64,000 nucleotides of DNA from Arcicella sp038230735 (GTDB lineage Bacteria; Bacteroidota; Bacteroidia; Cytophagales; Spirosomataceae), in contig JBBRMR010000020.1 of NCBI GenBank assembly GCA_038230735.1, positions 4,579 to 68,578 of the forward strand, in the 5' to 3' direction. Shown in pieces: positions 25,873 through 34,080 of the stretch. Made by a program: the position numbers and the translations under genes. Numbering within the stretch: the stretch's first letter is position 1; each line of letters starts with the position of its first letter. The notes under the pieces are model-generated. The model saw only the letters and a list, made by a program, of their open reading frames with translations, did not search any database and was not told the origin of the DNA.

Positions 25873-25902
25873 CTTGATGTTCGGGGCAAACCGAACATCA
25901 AG
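25873..25902. repeat. Perfect hairpin CTTGATGTTCGG/CCGAACATCAAG
   Basis: 12-bp perfect stem, 6-nt loop, 24 nt after the ATP-grasp gene. No T-run follows. GATGC/GCATC words flank it and could lengthen the stem. Confidence 0.7.
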
Positions 25903-26003
25903 CATCGAAATACGAATAACTGCTTATTTGTCGGCTCGCTTACTTTTTGGAAACTTCAGAAGTTGGATATTTGCATTATTATTAACTTCAAATATTCCAT
26001 CAA

Positions 26004-26579
26004 ATGAAAAAATTACTCACAATACTCCTGACTTTCAGCGTATTATCAGTTTTTGCCCAAGATAAACCAGTGGCTCTCAAAGTTGGCGATAAAGCTCCTG
26101 ATTTTATGGTAAAAGACCATGCTGGTAAAATGGTTAGCCTCAAAAAAATGACCCAAAAAGGAAAGGTCGTAGTGATGTTTTATCGGGGAGCTTGGTGTCC
26201 GTATTGCAATAAATACATGAGTCAATTGGAGCAATCACTATCAGAATTTAGTGCTAAAAATGCCACCGTTATCGCCGTTACGCCCGAAACTGACGAGTCT
26301 ATCAATAAGGCAATTGACAAGACAAAAGCGACATTTTCAGTCATTTACGATAAAGACCGTTCAATTATGAAAAACTGGAAAGTTGCTTATTCATTGTCTG
26401 ATGATATGAAGGTAAAATATAAAGGCTACGGAATGGATTTAGAAAAACAGCAAGGTGATTGGATGTTGCCCGTGCCAGCCACGTATGTAGTGGGAAAGGA
26501 TTGTAAAATTGAATTCGTCCATTTTGACGAAAATTTCCAAAAACGGGCGGAGGTTGCGGATATTTTGAAGGTTTTGTAA
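26004..26579 (+). CDS. Exported peroxiredoxin-like/redoxin protein
   Basis: 191 residues with a signal peptide (LLTILLTFSVLSVFAQ). Thioredoxin-fold AhpC/TSA core: LKVGDKAPDFMVKDHAGK, FYRGAWCPYCNKYM with a CxxC (WCPYC), VIAVTPETDESI, and PVPATYVVGKDCKIEF. It probably reduces peroxides or disulfides in the periplasm. Followed immediately by a strong terminator. Confidence 0.88.
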   Translation: MKKLLTILLTFSVLSVFAQDKPVALKVGDKAPDFMVKDHAGKMVSLKKMTQKGKVVVMFYRGAWCPYCNKYMSQLEQSLSEFSAKNATVIAVTPETDESINKAIDKTKATFSVIYDKDRSIMKNWKVAYSLSDDMKVKYKGYGMDLEKQQGDWMLPVPATYVVGKDCKIEFVHFDENFQKRAEVADILKVL

Positions 26580-26600
26580 AGATTGGTATAGCAAATAATA

Positions 26601-26640
26601 AACTCCTCACAAGTTTTTAAGACTTGTGAGGAGTTTTGTT
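26601..26640 (+). terminator. Rho-independent terminator
   Basis: AACTCCTCACAAGT (26601-26614) and ACTTGTGAGGAGTT (26622-26635), perfect 14 bp, 7-nt loop, then TTTTGTTTT. Confidence 0.9.
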
Positions 26641-26697
26641 TTAAGACATTACTATCTTTACCATTCAAAATTCAAATCCAAAAAATCAACAAAAACC

Positions 26698-28605
26698 ATG
26701 AAAAAAATTATCGTTTTATTATTAAGTACATTTTCGGTATTTGCCCAAAATAATATCATTCCTGCCCCCGTGAGTTATGAGAATGTGATGGGAACGGGTA
26801 TGAGTATGTTTATGCTGGATGCCCGCACGAGTATAGAGGTAACGGATGAAAATCCCGAAGCGAAGAAAATAGCCGAAAATTTAGTAAATTCTTTGGGTTT
26901 TATGGCAGGACAAAAGCCCGTTTTTAAGAAAGTACCAACGCCCACGATGCAGGACAAGGTGATGATTTTTACCTTAAATAAAACTGCTAATGCAAAATTG
27001 GGTAACGAAGGTTATACCCTTGATGTGGATGGCTCAACGATAAAAATGACTGCTAATAAGCCCGCAGGACTGTTTTATGCTACGCAAACACTCCGTCAGT
27101 TGATGCCCGCACAGGCTGAAAATAAAGATTTTCCGATGGGAATGTATCCGATAATGGGTTGCAAAATAACGGATTATCCACGTTTCGGATGGAGAGGGTT
27201 GATGTTGGATGTAAGCCGCCATTTTTTCACGAAAGATGAAGTAAAAAATTATATTGATTTGATGGCTCGCTATAAATTTAACACTTTTCATTGGCATTTG
27301 GTGGATGATAATGGCTGGAGAATTGAGATAAAATCGTTACCAAAATTGACCGAAATTGGTTCAAAAAGAGTGGAAAGATTTGGTCATTATGGTAATCATG
27401 AAGAGCCAAAAGAAGGCGAACCAGCCACTTACGGCGGTTTTTATACCCAAGATGAAATCAAGGAAGTAATTCAATATGCAACAGAACGCCACGTAACGAT
27501 TATACCCGAAATTGATGTGCCTGGACACAGCATGGCAGTTTTGGCGGCTTACCCAGAATTATCAACGCAAAAAGAGGTTAAACGTTACGTGAATCCAGGA
27601 ACAAAGTTTTCGGAATGGTTCCCAGACGGTACTTTCAAGATGCTTACTGAAAATACGTTAAATCCATCTGACGATAAAGTTTATGAGTTTTTGGATAAGG
27701 TTTTTACGGAAGTAGCTACACTTTTTCCAAACAAATATATTCATATTGGAGCAGATGAAGCCTATCATGGATTTTGGGAGAAAGATGCTGGTTGTCAGGA
27801 TTTTATGAAGAAAAATAATTTGAAAGATACCCATGAATTACAAAGTTATTTCGTGAAAAGATTGGAAAAGATTATCAATAAAAAGGGTAAAACTTTAATG
27901 GGTTGGGATGAAATTTTGGAAGGTGGACTTGCCCCAAATGCAGCCGTTATGAGCTGGAGAGGTATGAAGGGTGGCATTGAAGCCGCCAAACAAAAGCATG
28001 ATGTAGTAATGTCGCCAACTACTTTTGCTTACTTGGATTATATGCAAGGCGACCCCACTATTGAAAATCCGATTTATTCGAGTTTATCATTGAAAAAAGC
28101 CTATTCATTTGAGCCTGTTCCAGACAGCACCGATGCCAAATATATCTTGGGTGGACAAGCTAATTTATGGACAGAAAATATTCAAAACTATCGTCACGCC
28201 TTGTATATGACTTATCCGAGGGCATTTGCGATAAGTGAATCCGTTTGGAGTCCGAAAGAAAAGAAGAATTGGGATAGTTTTATTGGCAGAACGGAAGTGC
28301 ATTTTAGTCGTTTTGATGCGGCAAATTTGAAAATTAGTAAAGCCGTTTATGATGCCATTGTTACCACGAAAAAAGATGGTGAAAAATTGATATGTGAAAT
28401 GGCTTGTGATGTGCCAGGAACTGAGATTTATTACACTTGGGACGATACTTTTCCAGATAAATTTTCGCCAAAATACTCAGAACCAATTGAAATTCCGAAA
28501 GGCGTTGATTTAACTTTAAAAGTTGTTACTATTCGTAATGGACAGCCAACGGGCAGAATGTTGATGATTCCGAGGGCGGCTTTGGAGAAGCGGACTAAGA
28601 AGTGA
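26698..28605 (+). CDS. Beta-N-acetylhexosaminidase, GH20
   Basis: 635 residues from the ATG at 26698, where a signal peptide begins (KKIIVLLLSTFSVFAQ); the frame is open further upstream but that part overlaps the preceding terminator. GH20b-like N-domain (30-150), then the TIM barrel with RGLMLDVSRHFFTKDEV, FHWHLVDDNGWRIEIK, and the catalytic Asp-Glu pair in HIGADEAYHGFW near residue 353. The C-terminal 70 residues resemble the chitobiase C-terminal domain (GTEIYYTWDDTFPDKFSPKY). Removes terminal GlcNAc/GalNAc from chitin fragments or glycans, by substrate-assisted catalysis. Confidence 0.95.
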   Translation: MKKIIVLLLSTFSVFAQNNIIPAPVSYENVMGTGMSMFMLDARTSIEVTDENPEAKKIAENLVNSLGFMAGQKPVFKKVPTPTMQDKVMIFTLNKTANAKLGNEGYTLDVDGSTIKMTANKPAGLFYATQTLRQLMPAQAENKDFPMGMYPIMGCKITDYPRFGWRGLMLDVSRHFFTKDEVKNYIDLMARYKFNTFHWHLVDDNGWRIEIKSLPKLTEIGSKRVERFGHYGNHEEPKEGEPATYGGFYTQDEIKEVIQYATERHVTIIPEIDVPGHSMAVLAAYPELSTQKEVKRYVNPGTKFSEWFPDGTFKMLTENTLNPSDDKVYEFLDKVFTEVATLFPNKYIHIGADEAYHGFWEKDAGCQDFMKKNNLKDTHELQSYFVKRLEKIINKKGKTLMGWDEILEGGLAPNAAVMSWRGMKGGIEAAKQKHDVVMSPTTFAYLDYMQGDPTIENPIYSSLSLKKAYSFEPVPDSTDAKYILGGQANLWTENIQNYRHALYMTYPRAFAISESVWSPKEKKNWDSFIGRTEVHFSRFDAANLKISKAVYDAIVTTKKDGEKLICEMACDVPGTEIYYTWDDTFPDKFSPKYSEPIEIPKGVDLTLKVVTIRNGQPTGRMLMIPRAALEKRTKK

Positions 28606-28620
28606 TTTGGCTGTATTTAT

Positions 28621-28664
28621 AAAAAAGGCAGGGCTTCCGTTGTTTCAGAAGCCCTGCCTTTTTT
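28621..28664. terminator. Bidirectional terminator between GH20 and lytS-like genes
   Basis: AAAAAAGGCAGGGCTTC (28621-28637) pairs perfectly with 28648-28664 (17 bp, 10-nt loop); T-runs on both strands. Confidence 0.93.
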
Positions 28665-28677
28665 TGTACCTAAAATT

Positions 28678-29730
28678 TCACCCTTCCAAAGGAAAAATCA
28701 CCACCGCCGTAACCCACTTATCCTCTTCAAAAATAGTAAAAGATGCCTTTCCTCTAAAATTAATCTTTAAGCGTTTTTTCAAATTTTCTAAACCAATACC
28801 CGTATTTTCATCCGTAAAATTGGGTTCTTGGTTTAATGAACCAACATTCATTACTTTCAGAATTAAATCCGTATTGTTTTTCTCACCCGAGACCTTGATT
28901 ACGCCCCCTTTTTTATGTTTCCCTATTCCATGTTTAATGGCGTTCTCCGCTAAAATTTGTAAACAAAAAGGTAATACTTTATATTTTTTTAAGTTATTAG
29001 GAATATCAACTTCAAGAATAAGACGGTCTTGAAATCTTAGTTTTTCAATGGCTAAATAATTTTCTAAAATCTCACTTTCTTCACTCAGAGAAATATTTTC
29101 ATCCAACTTAGTCTTTAAGGAAAGTCTCAGTAAATCAGACAGTTGTCCGATGGCTTCTCGTGATTGATTTGGATTAATTAATACCAAGGCTCGGATTCCA
29201 TTAAGGGCATTGAATAGAAAGTGAGGATTTAACTGTTTCCGTAATCGGTCAAGTTCAGAATCATGTAAAGATTTCAATAATCCGATTTCTCTTTCTTTCA
29301 AAGTTTGTGCGTACCTAAAAAGATGAAAACCCACAAACCAAGGAATCAAATCCCAAATACATGCAAACAAATAATCCAAACGCATTTCGGTGGTAAAATG
29401 AACATTTTCCCAATTTTTGTAATGATAAATAAACCCATGAGAATTTATCAAGAAAAATACTCCCCCAGACGTAATAACCCCCACCACAGGAGCAATAAAG
29501 AGCATTTTATGAGATTTACCCATATCATCAATTTTGATGTAAAATAATCTATACAGATAAGTTATAATAACCATTGAACTGAAGTGAAGTACATAGAAGA
29601 GAAGAATGGTAATGGTATTACCCTCGGGAAGTTTATAAGTAGGAAGTGTTGTATAGGCTATGTAAATAGTCCACCAAGTGAGGTGCATTCTCCAAAAGAA
29701 CATCTCCTTTTTTCGGATCATTAGTAGCAA
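28678..29730 (-). CDS. LytS/YehU-type sensor histidine kinase
   Basis: 350 residues. About four membrane helices (residues 10-140), then the His_kinase domain with RKQLNPHFLFNALNGIR (phospho-accepting His), ILAENAIKHGIGKH (N-box) and ENTGIGLENLKKRLKINF (G-box). Such kinases normally work with a LytTR response regulator encoded next door; none is present here, the neighbours being GH20 and coaBC. The start could also be one of several closely spaced Met codons. Confidence 0.88.
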   Translation of the reverse strand: MLLMIRKKEMFFWRMHLTWWTIYIAYTTLPTYKLPEGNTITILLFYVLHFSSMVIITYLYRLFYIKIDDMGKSHKMLFIAPVVGVITSGGVFFLINSHGFIYHYKNWENVHFTTEMRLDYLFACIWDLIPWFVGFHLFRYAQTLKEREIGLLKSLHDSELDRLRKQLNPHFLFNALNGIRALVLINPNQSREAIGQLSDLLRLSLKTKLDENISLSEESEILENYLAIEKLRFQDRLILEVDIPNNLKKYKVLPFCLQILAENAIKHGIGKHKKGGVIKVSGEKNNTDLILKVMNVGSLNQEPNFTDENTGIGLENLKKRLKINFRGKASFTIFEEDKWVTAVVIFPLEG

Positions 29731-29953
29731 GGATAATAATGTAATTGTAAATAAAATAAAGAGTTTTCAATAATAAAAATAGATTTTAAAAATTATTTTT
29801 ATTCACTTGAAAATTAGTCTTAAATGATAAAAAGGTATTGTTAGCGTTTTGTAATGTAAAATTGAAGTATTATTTTTAACCATTTTAGATTGTTAATCAT
29901 CGTTTTTAAATTGAAATTCATAAATTTGATTTGATTTTACTCCAAATTTCTCA

Positions 29954-31147
29954 ATGCTTATAAATAAAAAAATATTAATCGGAGTATCAGGCAGTATCGC
30001 TGCTTATAAGATTGCTTCATTAGTTCGTCTTTTAGTGAAAGAAGGAGCTGAAGTTCAGGTGATTATGACCCAAGCCGCCAAGGATTTTATTACGCCTTTG
30101 ACTTTGGCAACGCTTTCCAAAAAACCTGTATTTTCTGAATTTGTCAAAGACCAAACGGGAACTTGGAACAACCACGTGGAATTAGGACTTTGGGCGGATG
30201 TCATTTTAATTGCCCCCGCCACGGCTCATACTTTGGCAAAATGTGCCAACGGTATTTGTGATGATTTACTGACTGCCGTCTATCTTTCAGCAAAATGTTC
30301 CGTGATATTTGCCCCTGCGATGGACTTGGATATGTACCAACACCCCAGTACGATTGAGAATCTTAGAAAACTGCAATCTTATGGAAATCAGGTCATTAAG
30401 TCTAATTTTGGCGAATTGGCAAGTGGTCTCGTGGGGGAAGGACGGATGGCTGAACCCGAGGAAATGGTGGAGATATTGAAAAAATATTTTTCAAAAAATC
30501 CGATGCTGAAAGGCAAAAAAGTCCTCATCACGGCTGGACCAACCCAAGAACCCATTGACCCCGTGAGGTTTATCAGTAATCATTCTACGGGAAAAATGGG
30601 TTACGCCATTGCCGATAAATTAGCAAAAGCGGGGGCGGATGTTACGCTCGTGAGTGGGCAAGTGGCTCTAAAATCGCCCGATATGAGCATTAATTTAGTA
30701 AAAGTTCGCTCGGCACAAGAGATGTTTGAGGCTTCGCAAAAGTATTTTGCCAAAGCCGATATTATCATTTTAGCCGCTGCCGTGGCGGACTATACGCCCG
30801 CTGTGGTGGCTGATAAGAAAATAAAAAAGAAAGAAGATACGTTTACCATAGAACTGATTAAAACTACTGATATTGCCAAAACTTTGGGACAGCAAAAACG
30901 CCCCGACCAATTAATGATAGGTTTTGCCTTGGAAACGGACAATGAAATAGCCAACGCCATCGGTAAAATTCAATCCAAAAATTTGGATATGATTGTGCTA
31001 AATTCCCTTCAAAATGCGGGGGCAGGTTTTGGACATGATACCAACAAAATCAGTATCATCAAAAGAGATGGCACAACCATTGATTTTGACTTAAAATCTA
31101 AGCAAGATGTCGCACAGGATATTGTGGATGAAATCAGTAAACAGTGA
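29954..31147 (+). CDS. coaBC: Bifunctional phosphopantothenoylcysteine decarboxylase/synthetase
   Basis: 397 residues, the typical CoaBC fusion. CoaC half (1-180): ILIGVSGSIAAYK (FMN site), NNHVELGLWAD with the catalytic His, APAMDLDMY and the GICDDLLTA cap. CoaB half (from about 190): VLITAGPTQEPIDPVRFISN and STGKMGYAIA, AAAVADYTP, KIKKKEDTF. Two steps of coenzyme A synthesis in the cytoplasm. Its last codons (S, K, Q, stop) lie in a GTTTACT-type repeat arm. The following DUF4835 gene is its usual neighbour in Bacteroidota. Confidence 0.95.
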   Translation: MLINKKILIGVSGSIAAYKIASLVRLLVKEGAEVQVIMTQAAKDFITPLTLATLSKKPVFSEFVKDQTGTWNNHVELGLWADVILIAPATAHTLAKCANGICDDLLTAVYLSAKCSVIFAPAMDLDMYQHPSTIENLRKLQSYGNQVIKSNFGELASGLVGEGRMAEPEEMVEILKKYFSKNPMLKGKKVLITAGPTQEPIDPVRFISNHSTGKMGYAIADKLAKAGADVTLVSGQVALKSPDMSINLVKVRSAQEMFEASQKYFAKADIIILAAAVADYTPAVVADKKIKKKEDTFTIELIKTTDIAKTLGQQKRPDQLMIGFALETDNEIANAIGKIQSKNLDMIVLNSLQNAGAGFGHDTNKISIIKRDGTTIDFDLKSKQDVAQDIVDEISKQ

Positions 31148-31290
31148 GCAGTAAACTGTTATCAATTATTAGTAAACAGTCGATAAAATCTTACAAAAGC
31201 ATTCGTTTAAATCATGAAAATATATCAAATTTTTAAACATAAAACATTCATCTTGTTTACTGTTTACTGTTTACTGATAACTGGTAACTG
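31136..31290. repeat. GTTTACT heptamer tract pair enclosing the start of the DUF4835 gene
   Basis: Left arm (31136-31157, units AGTAAAC, AGTGAGC, AGTAAAC) overlaps the coaBC stop codon. Right arm (31254-31290, three exact GTTTACT units then GATAACT, GGTAACT) lies inside the signal-peptide coding region of the next gene. The arms pair over about 22 bp with three mismatches; the loop holds the start codon at 31214. Confidence 0.85.
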
Positions 31291-32143
31291 GACACACGCC
31301 CAAGAACTTAACTGCAAAGTGAGTATCTCAACTGACCAATTGACGGTAAATGAGCAACGTGGTTCAACCATTTATGCCCAAATCCAGAACGTAATGCAGG
31401 AGTTTTTGAATAACCGCCGTTGGACAAATGATAATTTTTCAACGGATGAAAAAATCAATTGTTCGCTCTCGGTTATTCTCACAAAAGCCTCTGCATCGGG
31501 CGATTATGAAGCCACCGCCAACTTCCAAGTAAGACGACCCGTTTATGGCACGGGTTACGAAACGGTACTTTTAAATTACGTAGATAAGAGTTTCAATTTC
31601 AGCTACGTTGCCAATTCTCCGCTGACCTATAATGACAACAATTTCAATGATAATCTTACCCAAATATTAGCTTTTTATGCCTACATAGCCTTGGCGTATG
31701 ACTATGATTCTTTCGGGAAATTTGGCGGGACAAATTTCGCTCAGAAAGCTCAAAACGTTGTGAACATTGCCCAAAATGCGGGGGGAGGATGGCTTGGCAA
31801 TAATGATATTCGTAATCGTTACTGGATTTCAGAAAATCTGCTCAATCAACAAATGCAACCGCTTCGAGAAGGTTTTTATAATTATCATCGTTTGGGAATG
31901 GATAGTTATGCCACTAATTCAGCCACAAGTCGCAAGCAAATTGTGGAGTATTTGAATACTATCAAACAAGTGAATCAGACTCGCCCTGGGCAGGTTTGGT
32001 TACGTTTGTTTTTTGAATCAAAATCAGTAGAATTAATTAATATTTTTAGTGATGCTCCCGTGGACGAACGCAAGAAAGTCGCTCCACTGCTCACCTCACT
32101 CGACCCCACTAATTCGGAAGCATATCGCAAGTTGGGGAAGTAA
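31214..32143 (+). CDS. DUF4835 family protein (PorD-type, type IX secretion)
   Basis: 309 residues. Signal peptide of about 30 residues ending THAQ; its hydrophobic core FTVYCLLITGNW is encoded by the GTTTACT repeat tract. The mature part shows the family core: LNCKVSISTDQ, FLNNRRWTNDNF, FQVRRPVYGTGYET, ILAFYAYIALAYDYDSFG and NSATSRKQIVEYLNT, with DPTNSEAYRKLGK at the end. DUF4835 proteins are annotated as PorD in the type IX secretion literature and sit after coaBC in many Bacteroidota. Periplasmic or outer-membrane associated. Confidence 0.88.
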   Translation: MKIYQIFKHKTFILFTVYCLLITGNWTHAQELNCKVSISTDQLTVNEQRGSTIYAQIQNVMQEFLNNRRWTNDNFSTDEKINCSLSVILTKASASGDYEATANFQVRRPVYGTGYETVLLNYVDKSFNFSYVANSPLTYNDNNFNDNLTQILAFYAYIALAYDYDSFGKFGGTNFAQKAQNVVNIAQNAGGGWLGNNDIRNRYWISENLLNQQMQPLREGFYNYHRLGMDSYATNSATSRKQIVEYLNTIKQVNQTRPGQVWLRLFFESKSVELINIFSDAPVDERKKVAPLLTSLDPTNSEAYRKLGK

Positions 32144-32156
32144 CGTAAAACTGCTT

Positions 32157-32231
32157 AAACCTATAAGGATTCAAAATCCTTATAGGTTTTACTCAAAAAA
32201 GCCTATCCAAATAATCTGGACAGGCTTTTTT
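32157..32231 (+). terminator. Double hairpin terminator after the DUF4835 gene
   Basis: First stem AAACCTATAAGGATT (32157-32171) with its perfect complement (32175-32189), 3-nt loop. Second stem AAAAAAGCCTATCCA (32195-32209) with TGGACAGGCTTTTTT (32217-32231), one mismatch. Both end in T-runs. The first belongs to the same family as the hairpin at 57810. Confidence 0.88.
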
Positions 32232-32313
32232 GTGGTTTACATCAAAGCATTTTGTTAATGAAAAGTATTTTGAGTATTATTGTCTATAAAATTAAAACTA
32301 TCAATGAGCAAAT

Positions 32314-33126
32314 ATGAAAATCACTGATACCGACTATTTCTTGCCTATTATTGAAGCCGTAATTGCTTTTGAAGAATTTTCAACGGGTAGAAATAAGCCT
32401 TTACCCATTCGAGGTTTTTGTCATAAAACATTTAAGAAGGATGATTATGTAGTAAAGTTTAAGAGCAGCCCTGAAATGACCGTTGAGGCTTCTTGCAGAG
32501 AATTGTTAGGTTCATTCATCGCCATGGAGTTGGGCTTATCTGTCCCAAAACCTGTATTAATAAATATCAGTCATGATTTTATACAGCTGCTCAAAGAAAA
32601 ACCTAATTTCGATGTTGCTAATAATAGCATCGGTTTGAATTTTGGATGCGTGTTTGAACGTGGATATTATGAGATTTTAAGGAATCAACATTTATCCGAC
32701 ACTCAAAAAAATCAAGTAAGTCATATTTTTGCTTTCGACGTTTTTATCAGTAATGCTGACCGCCGAATGGATAAACCTAATTTACTGACCAATGGCAATA
32801 ATGTTATGATTTTCGACCATGAGTTAGCCTTTGGATTTGTGTTTGATATTTTTAAAAATACTAATCCTTGGATAATTCGCCCACAAGATAAAGACTGGAT
32901 TCAGAATCATTTTTTCTTTCCTTATTTGAAAAATAAATTCCCTAATTTTACGGTTTTTGTAGGTCAATTAACTTTATTAGACGATTCCTTTTGGGAAAGA
33001 GCCTTCTTACTAATTCCTGATGAATGGAAAACCGAACAATTAAATGAAATTAAAAGTTATCTTCAAGCATTAATAACTCGCAAAGACGTATTTTTGCAAG
33101 CATTACAAAATGTTTTATTCAGATGA
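32314..33126 (+). CDS. HipA-like kinase family protein
   Basis: 270 residues. A protein-kinase-like fold related to HipA: Lys48 in DYVVKFKSS, Glu63 in CRELLGSFIAMELGL, a catalytic loop NADRRMDKPNLL (Asp149, Asn156) and a metal-binding Asp168 in VMIFDHELAF, all apparently intact. It lacks the N-terminal part of classical HipA. The DUF3037 gene overlaps its end by 4 nt (ATGA), so the two are translationally coupled. This pairing is common in bacteria but its role is not established as far as I know; kinase activity on a protein, nucleotide or small molecule is possible. No HipB-like antitoxin is adjacent. Confidence 0.8.
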   Translation: MKITDTDYFLPIIEAVIAFEEFSTGRNKPLPIRGFCHKTFKKDDYVVKFKSSPEMTVEASCRELLGSFIAMELGLSVPKPVLINISHDFIQLLKEKPNFDVANNSIGLNFGCVFERGYYEILRNQHLSDTQKNQVSHIFAFDVFISNADRRMDKPNLLTNGNNVMIFDHELAFGFVFDIFKNTNPWIIRPQDKDWIQNHFFFPYLKNKFPNFTVFVGQLTLLDDSFWERAFLLIPDEWKTEQLNEIKSYLQALITRKDVFLQALQNVLFR

Positions 33127-33962
33127 AAACTTACCAATATCAAATAGTTCAATATACGCATGACGTACTCACGGGGGAGTTCGTTAATGTGGGCGTGGTA
33201 GTTTTTGAACCTAAAAAGGGCTATCTGAAATCTAAGTTTATCAATAAATTTGGGCGAATTACTCAATTTTATGCGGAGGTGAATGGACACGAAATTTTAT
33301 CCGCCTTGAAAGCCTTTGAAAGTGAAATAAAGCGAATTGCTAATCAATTACACGAATTATTCCGTAATGATTTTGAGCATATTCATCAAATCACGAATGA
33401 AATCCTGCCCAAAGATGATAGTGCTTTGCAATGCACTGAAATGGCTTACGGACTTGATGTAAATTTAGAAAATGCCTTAGAGGATTTATTTGAGCGTTTT
33501 GTGGATAGATATAATCAAGAAAATTTATCAGATACCTTAGATGACAAGGCGGTTTGGAAGGAAGTCTATAAACAATATTTTGATAAACATGGCGTAACTG
33601 CTCATTTGAAACATCATACTATTCAAACCCAAAATGATATTTTTGAATTTGACAAAGCCTGGAAAAATGGCGTTTGGAATTGCTATCAATCATTATCATT
33701 GGATTTGAAAAATAATAGTTCCATCAAAGATAAAGTATATAAATGGGTAGGGAAATTGAATGAACTGGAAACTGCCAAAGAACAAATGAATATCTATTTC
33801 TTGACGGTTTCGCCCGCTAAAAATGACTTGCAAAGATTTATCAAAGACACGCTGAGTAAACGAGATTTTCACGATTACCTAAACGTCTCCGTAGTTGATG
33901 AAAGCGAAGCCAATGCTTTTGTCGATGGTGTCAGGAAAGAGATTATTAACCATTTATCATAG
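33123..33962 (+). CDS. DUF3037 domain protein
   Basis: 279 residues. The N-terminal part KTYQYQIVQYTHDVLTGEF followed by NVGVVVF is the DUF3037 signature; the rest is mostly helical, soluble and without recognisable catalytic motifs. Its start overlaps the kinase stop by 4 nt. Function unknown; as the constant partner of HipA-like kinases it may be their substrate, adaptor or neutraliser, which is inference only. A terminator follows at 33963. Confidence 0.8.
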   Translation: MKTYQYQIVQYTHDVLTGEFVNVGVVVFEPKKGYLKSKFINKFGRITQFYAEVNGHEILSALKAFESEIKRIANQLHELFRNDFEHIHQITNEILPKDDSALQCTEMAYGLDVNLENALEDLFERFVDRYNQENLSDTLDDKAVWKEVYKQYFDKHGVTAHLKHHTIQTQNDIFEFDKAWKNGVWNCYQSLSLDLKNNSSIKDKVYKWVGKLNELETAKEQMNIYFLTVSPAKNDLQRFIKDTLSKRDFHDYLNVSVVDESEANAFVDGVRKEIINHLS

Positions 33963-33992
33963 AAAAATCCTCGTAATGATACGGGGATTTTT
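33963..33992 (+). terminator. Rho-independent terminator after DUF3037
   Basis: AAAAATCCTCGT (33963-33974) and ACGGGGATTTTT (33981-33992), 12 bp with one wobble, 6-nt loop. Confidence 0.82.
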
Positions 33993-34080
33993 GTTATCCC
34001 AAATCAATTTTCTATCTTGTAAATATACAAATGCCAATTTCCAAAATACATCAACTTAAAATAATCACTATCAAATCATT

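Noticed and set aside
32314..33126. Classical HipBA toxin-antitoxin module
   Set aside because: The kinase lacks the N-terminal HipA domain and there is no Xre/HipB gene; the partner is DUF3037 instead.
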